Of a stretch of 64,000 bases of DNA, positions 59,438-64,000 are shown piece by piece. Below the pieces are notes generated by a model, which was not told the DNA's origin, did no database searches, and saw nothing but the letters and a program-made list of their open reading frames with translations. Within the stretch, counting starts at the first letter, position 1; every line of letters starts with the position of its first letter. The stretch comes from Lycocorax pyrrhopterus obiensis (lineage: Eukaryota > Chordata > Aves > Passeriformes > Paradisaeidae), in NCBI GenBank assembly GCA_014706295.1, contig JACSVZ010000009.1:33850268-33914267 (forward strand), given 5' to 3'. A program made the translations under genes and the position numbers.

Positions 59438-62400
59438 TGATAAATGTATTAAAAAGCAAGTCAAAACAAAGCTACACACTCTGTTTGTTCTCCCAAATGC
59501 ACTTTGAGCACAGGAAAATGGGAAGCCAGGAAGTTTAGGTGGATTTAAACAAAGTGAACCAAAACCAGACTCAGTTCTGCTCCAGAGGATCAAACCCCAC
59601 AGGTTAAACTCTCCAAGAGGCCAAACACGTAAGAAGCACTGAGCTCACTAAACCAGACCTGCCAGTCACTTACTGTGTTTTATATTGATTAGGTTATGAG
59701 CCTCAGGGATCATTGATCCAGAGCGCGACAGAGGAGCTTTCACTTGCACGGTCCCTCCATTGAACAGGGTTCTGGAAGGAAAGGAGGATGCCAGATGGAA
59801 ATGTATCAGCCAGCCCTGCCTTCACTGGTGGAACCTGGGCCACCCCAAACGTTCCCCCAAAGTGATCTAGGCTGGATGCCTGCCTGCCTTACCTGTCACA
59901 CGTGTGACTGACACTTTCTGTGCCTTAATTATGCCTCCCCTGATGGAGGAGAATTTCCAGAGCCCTTGCCTGGACTCTGCAGACGAACGGGACTTTTCCA
60001 CACTTCTTGCTTTCAGATAGTTTTTTATTAAGTCTTATCAAAGGAGCTGAGCCACGGGCGTGACTCCCCGTAGAGAATGCGAGAGAAAAGGCGAGTTACC
60101 AAGATGACACCGTCTTTTAAAGGTAAATTGCCCAATGAAAACCCAAAACGAAAGTTATTTTTACTTTTCTACCAATGTTCAATAAACCTTTCTGTCATGT
60201 AAAAGGAACTGTGGAATTTTTCACCCAATCCTCTCAATCCACTTTTGCCGCAGAACATGGAGTAGTAGTAGAAGAAGAAGAAGGTCTGGAGAACAACAGT
60301 AATCCTCCATTTTGAAGTTTTTGCTTTTTATCTATTTACTATATTAACAAACCCAACACCTCTAAATTTTCACCCTGTGACAATCTTACATAATGTTCTA
60401 TCACCTAGTTCACACCAGTGTAGATTCTGCTTCTTCCCAGAGGGTAGGTAATTTTCTCCATGGACGAAGGTCAAAGACAGTGTTGTCCAAGGGGGTAGAA
60501 CTCTTCAAAACAGGCAGAGAAATATTCCCTGAACTTTGGACTCCCACATGTGACAGCTTCCATACCTTGACTTGGAATTCCAGGCATCCTCTGCAGCACA
60601 CACTGAAAACACACAAACTAAACAGCAAAGGTTCTAGAGAAAGCAGTAGTTTTCCCACTCAGCATCTGTTGATATTTGGGGAAATTATGAGTTATTCGCC
60701 TCTTCCAAATACTCAAAAATACCGCAGTGTTTCAGGAAGCCCAGGGGTAGGATTAAGGGCAACTCCAGATATGTAAACACCACCACTGTGTCCATTACAC
60801 AGCTGACAGCATTTATGATCATTGGCTAATTGGGAAAAAGTAAAATGCAGTTTTGTGGCTGCTCTAAAGCACCAGTGTTTTGATTTCTTTTCTTTCTTTT
60901 TTTTTTTTTTTTAAGAAATGAAACATATTTCCACATTATGTTAATTCTAAAGTAAATTTCTACTTGCTCTGTGAAAATTGGAAGTCAAATGAAAGGGAAC
61001 TAATCTGGGTATCTTACTGTGGGAGAACCTGCAGCGTGAACTCAACCAAGCTATTAGACACTAGAGAAACCACATGGGAGGGAGCTGCTGGAAATGAAGC
61101 TTCATAAGTTCCACTGGCCACAGAATGACTCATTTCTTTCTTAGTTAGGATTAGCCCTTATAGGAGCAAATGGAAAAGCTGTGAGAAACTCCAGCAGGTA
61201 ACTAATTACACAATGCAAAATCAAACACAGCCCATCGGATATGTTCTTTATCCCTCTTAGAGTATGAAAGGGTACTCCAGTGCCAAAAAACACAAGACAA
61301 AAATATTTCAAGAATCTCCATGTTCCCATAAATTTTCTCAAATTATTCCTTTTAAAATAATGCAGTCAGAACTGATGTTTTTGTGAAAATATTAATTCTA
61401 TTACTGAACTGCAAATGCCACTTGCACAGGGAGGAAGGGAAGCATGAGCCAGATGCAGAAAATTGCTCCATTTGCTGGCAGCACAGCTATTTATATGTTG
61501 AAAAACAGTTGTGCCAAGAGCAGATGGATATTTTCTAGGACTGAAGAACTGCTAATTGTTTGCTGCTGTTCCTCTCAAGTTCATGGGGGAAAGCTATTGG
61601 TGTTCTGCAGAGCAAGGCATGAAGAAACCAGTTCAAGCTACGCATTTGGCAAAGTGGCCCAGCACCTCCTCTGCCGGCGTGGAGGACGCCCTGAGGCAAG
61701 AAGATGCTCTGCCAGATGTCAGCTCAACAACTCCCAGCAAAGCACAGCCACGAGCAGCAGCACTCCCCAAATCTTCTGCGAGTCCTTCACCAAGCTGAAC
61801 AACAAGTGCAGAGGTTTTCAGCTCGGCCTGCTGAACATCCTGAGCCTGTAAAGGTTTTACAGAGCTCGCGTCTCACACGTATTGGAATCTTGTGGAAATA
61901 TAAATGTGTTTATCCTGGAATGCTGGAGTGATATCTATTTAGTCTGACAGGGAAAAGGTATCTTTCCATAAATCTGTGTATGAGTTCCCTCAGCTCTGCT
62001 TGTTCCTGTCTGAGGCTGAGGCATGCACTGCCCACTTACTGACATATCGGATCCTGTTGGAGTGAAGTGTGAGAAAAGGGAAGGCAGATAAAGAGCAGGA
62101 AATGGTTTGGTTTGGTTTTTTTTGACTGAACTGCTCTTAGCCCACTTTGGTAAAAAAAGTCACAATCATGTGTCTTGATATTCTTAAATATATCAGCACC
62201 AAAGTACAATTTAGTTAGCTTTAAAAAAGTCTCAAATCTGATTTATCTGTGAGACACACTTCACAACACAAACCAATTTTGCTGTAGTAATACCATGTCA
62301 ATATTTCTTGACAGAAGACGAATGTTGTTATTATTTTGCCATTTCTCACCTTTGTAAAAGTTTAGAATTTTATAAAATGACTCTTCTTTACATGTCACAA

Positions 62401-64000
62401 TGGTAAGTTGTTGGAAAGAAAAAAAAATTGAAGCCATTCTTATATCTATCAACAGTGATGGATTCTACAGTTAGGTTAAAAATGATTCTGGCACAATTTG
62501 ATGTTGAAAAAATAAAAAGTAGATGATATTTTTAATGGATATGTACATTTTTCCTATCTAAACTGAGTAAAATAAAGCCAGAGAAAACCCGTGAGAGCTG
62601 TTTTTTATTGTGTTTTGTCGTATTAAAAAGTATTTATCTGTATGCTGACTGCTGGACCTAATTGTGCAATATGTGCAGACATAGTTTCCTCTCCATAGTG
62701 GTGACCCCCATAAAAAGCAGCCTCTCTTACCTTTGCATTCATCCTGTCCTTGCCCCTTCACTACGTGAAGAGTGACAAATATAAAATATCATCTCTGATT
62801 TACATTGAGTTTAAGGGATTACTTTTAAAAATTACTGAAACTCTTGAAAGCAAAATATTTCAAGATTTTTCTCTGCCATTTTTAAAAAAGTCTCTGCAAT
62901 GCTTAATAAATACAAATTTGAGGAACCCTGCCTTGCACTTCCATGTGGATCTCCCTCTTGTGCTGGTCTATTCTTGTCTTCACAATTATATCTTGTGCTA
63001 ACACAAAAGCTTAACAAGACATGCAAGAACCACTTATGTCTGCTCTAAACTGAAACAGAGAAACATCCAGGGTTTAGCTTGGGGATTACCTGGGAGGGGA
63101 ACAGACTTGCCCAGCTGATTCCAGGTGTGCAGCATCTTGTCCAGCGAAGAGCAGCGGAGCGTGTGCAGGTGGGGAAATGTTTGTTTTGATCCAAACTGGT
63201 GTTAGGATCCTAAAGTTAACCAGAGCATGGAGATGAGGGCCTCAGATTTTGTTCTGCAGCACCTCTGCAGCCTGCTGCTCACCATAAAATGTCACAGGGA
63301 ACACAATTTATAGCTACATCCCCGGGCAAGCCAGGATTTAAGCACAGGGTAAAGAAACTGTGTGATAGCAACAGAGCACTCGGAGAGAGAAACCCAAACG
63401 ACTTTGTCCACCGAGTTATCCACCAGTGAATGAGTGCATTACTCTGCAATAAAACATGGTCAGTTCTGACCTTTGCAGAACATGTATGAATCAATTCTAT
63501 CACTTGTTAGCCCAGCCAGGTTTCAGAGATGCTCCCCCCCAAATCAAGAGTGAGCAAGTGGCAGTTCACAGGTTCCTCATGAGAAGCCTGACACCGAGGT
63601 TTGGTATTTAAGCTGAGCTCAGCCAAGTTACCAGTGAGCTGAATGCAGAGATGTGGCTTCAAAGGTGGCTGTTGAATAACAAACATAAATATGCAGCTAT
63701 GTGATACCTGTATTCAAATGAATTATGCAGACCAGCTTAAAGAAGCTCCCAGTTTGTGGAACAGAAGGACCTCAAAGGCTATTCTGATCAAATTTAACCA
63801 AAGTTACAGTATTTATATAAATATTCACACTTTTTTTTTCTTTAGCACCATCCTGATTCGTTTTTAATTGTAAAAAACTCAAAGCCAAGGAACACACTGT
63901 ACATTTCATTTCAAACTGAGGATCGCAGAATGAAAGCCTAAACATTTTCACTTATCTAAGGACCAGCTGCACTGAAATCACTGAAATTACTGCTGTGTTT
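59438..64000. other. Intergenic DNA, no coding gene found
   Basis: No exon was recognised to the end of the window. It holds an LTR-like segment near 60040-60230, an AGT/AGA simple repeat at 60261-60283, and a poly-T run near 60897-60913. The moderately GC-rich stretch 61440-61855 is open in more than one frame, but no protein family was recognised in any of them. Confidence 0.6.
60261..60283. repeat. (AGT)3(AGA)n compound microsatellite
   Basis: Three AGT units run directly into four AGA units. Confidence 0.88.

Noticed and set aside
60895..60915. Poly-T run as the tail of a - strand processed pseudogene
   Set aside because: No complementary poly(A) signal next to it and no gene-like sequence to its right. 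It is most likely a simple repeat.
61444..61931. Three overlapping + strand frames, the longest 135 codons, in a moderately GC-rich stretch
   Set aside because: No domain or family is recognisable in any frame, the frames compete with each other, and composition (Ser/Gln/Ala-rich) explains their openness. A lncRNA exon is possible but unsupported.

Overview
The window looks like a stretch of a bird autosome. Several 3' ends of CR1 LINEs are present in both orientations, including a roughly 580-bp copy at 30321-30905. CR1 is the dominant avian retrotransposon. The single recognisable gene has short introns (0.5-3.4 kb), and interspersed repeats are few. I cannot fix the species or order.

One protein-coding gene can be supported: histamine N-methyltransferase (HNMT) on the + strand, in six coding exons: 3431-3567, 4487-4539, 7919-8026, 11421-11551, 12096-12189 and 14872-15227. 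All five introns are GT-AG and the phases join without a break. The result is a 292-residue protein, the same length as human HNMT as I remember it, and it aligns to that sequence without gaps. A TATA-like box lies about 150 bp before the start codon. A canonical poly(A) signal at 16114 closes the transcript, so the whole gene is inside the window. The 53-nt second exon carries the SAM-binding glycine motif and is too short to stand out as an open reading frame.

Region by region: 1-3270 is upstream DNA with a GC-rich stretch and a small minisatellite. 3275-16140 is HNMT; its introns hold a CpG-rich block (intron 2), a second CpG-bearing block with a TCF/LEF-type palindrome (intron 3), a 28-bp minisatellite, and a probable solo retroviral LTR (intron 5). 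From 16140 to 64000, almost 48 kb, I find no protein-coding exon on either strand. This gene desert contains at least six CR1 fragments, three or four very old MIR/tRNA-derived SINE remnants, a 54-bp minisatellite, simple repeats, two LTR-like or promoter-like segments, and several AT-rich or CpG-bearing blocks that could be conserved regulatory elements. In mammals HNMT lies between THSD7B and SPOPL/NXPH2 with large gaps, so an empty flank fits that arrangement. No exon of those neighbours was recognised here.

No new biological system was found. The most useful points are the complete HNMT model with a few active-site-region substitutions, and a short list of candidate non-coding elements. 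Comparisons with human HNMT rest on memory of that protein, not on a search.
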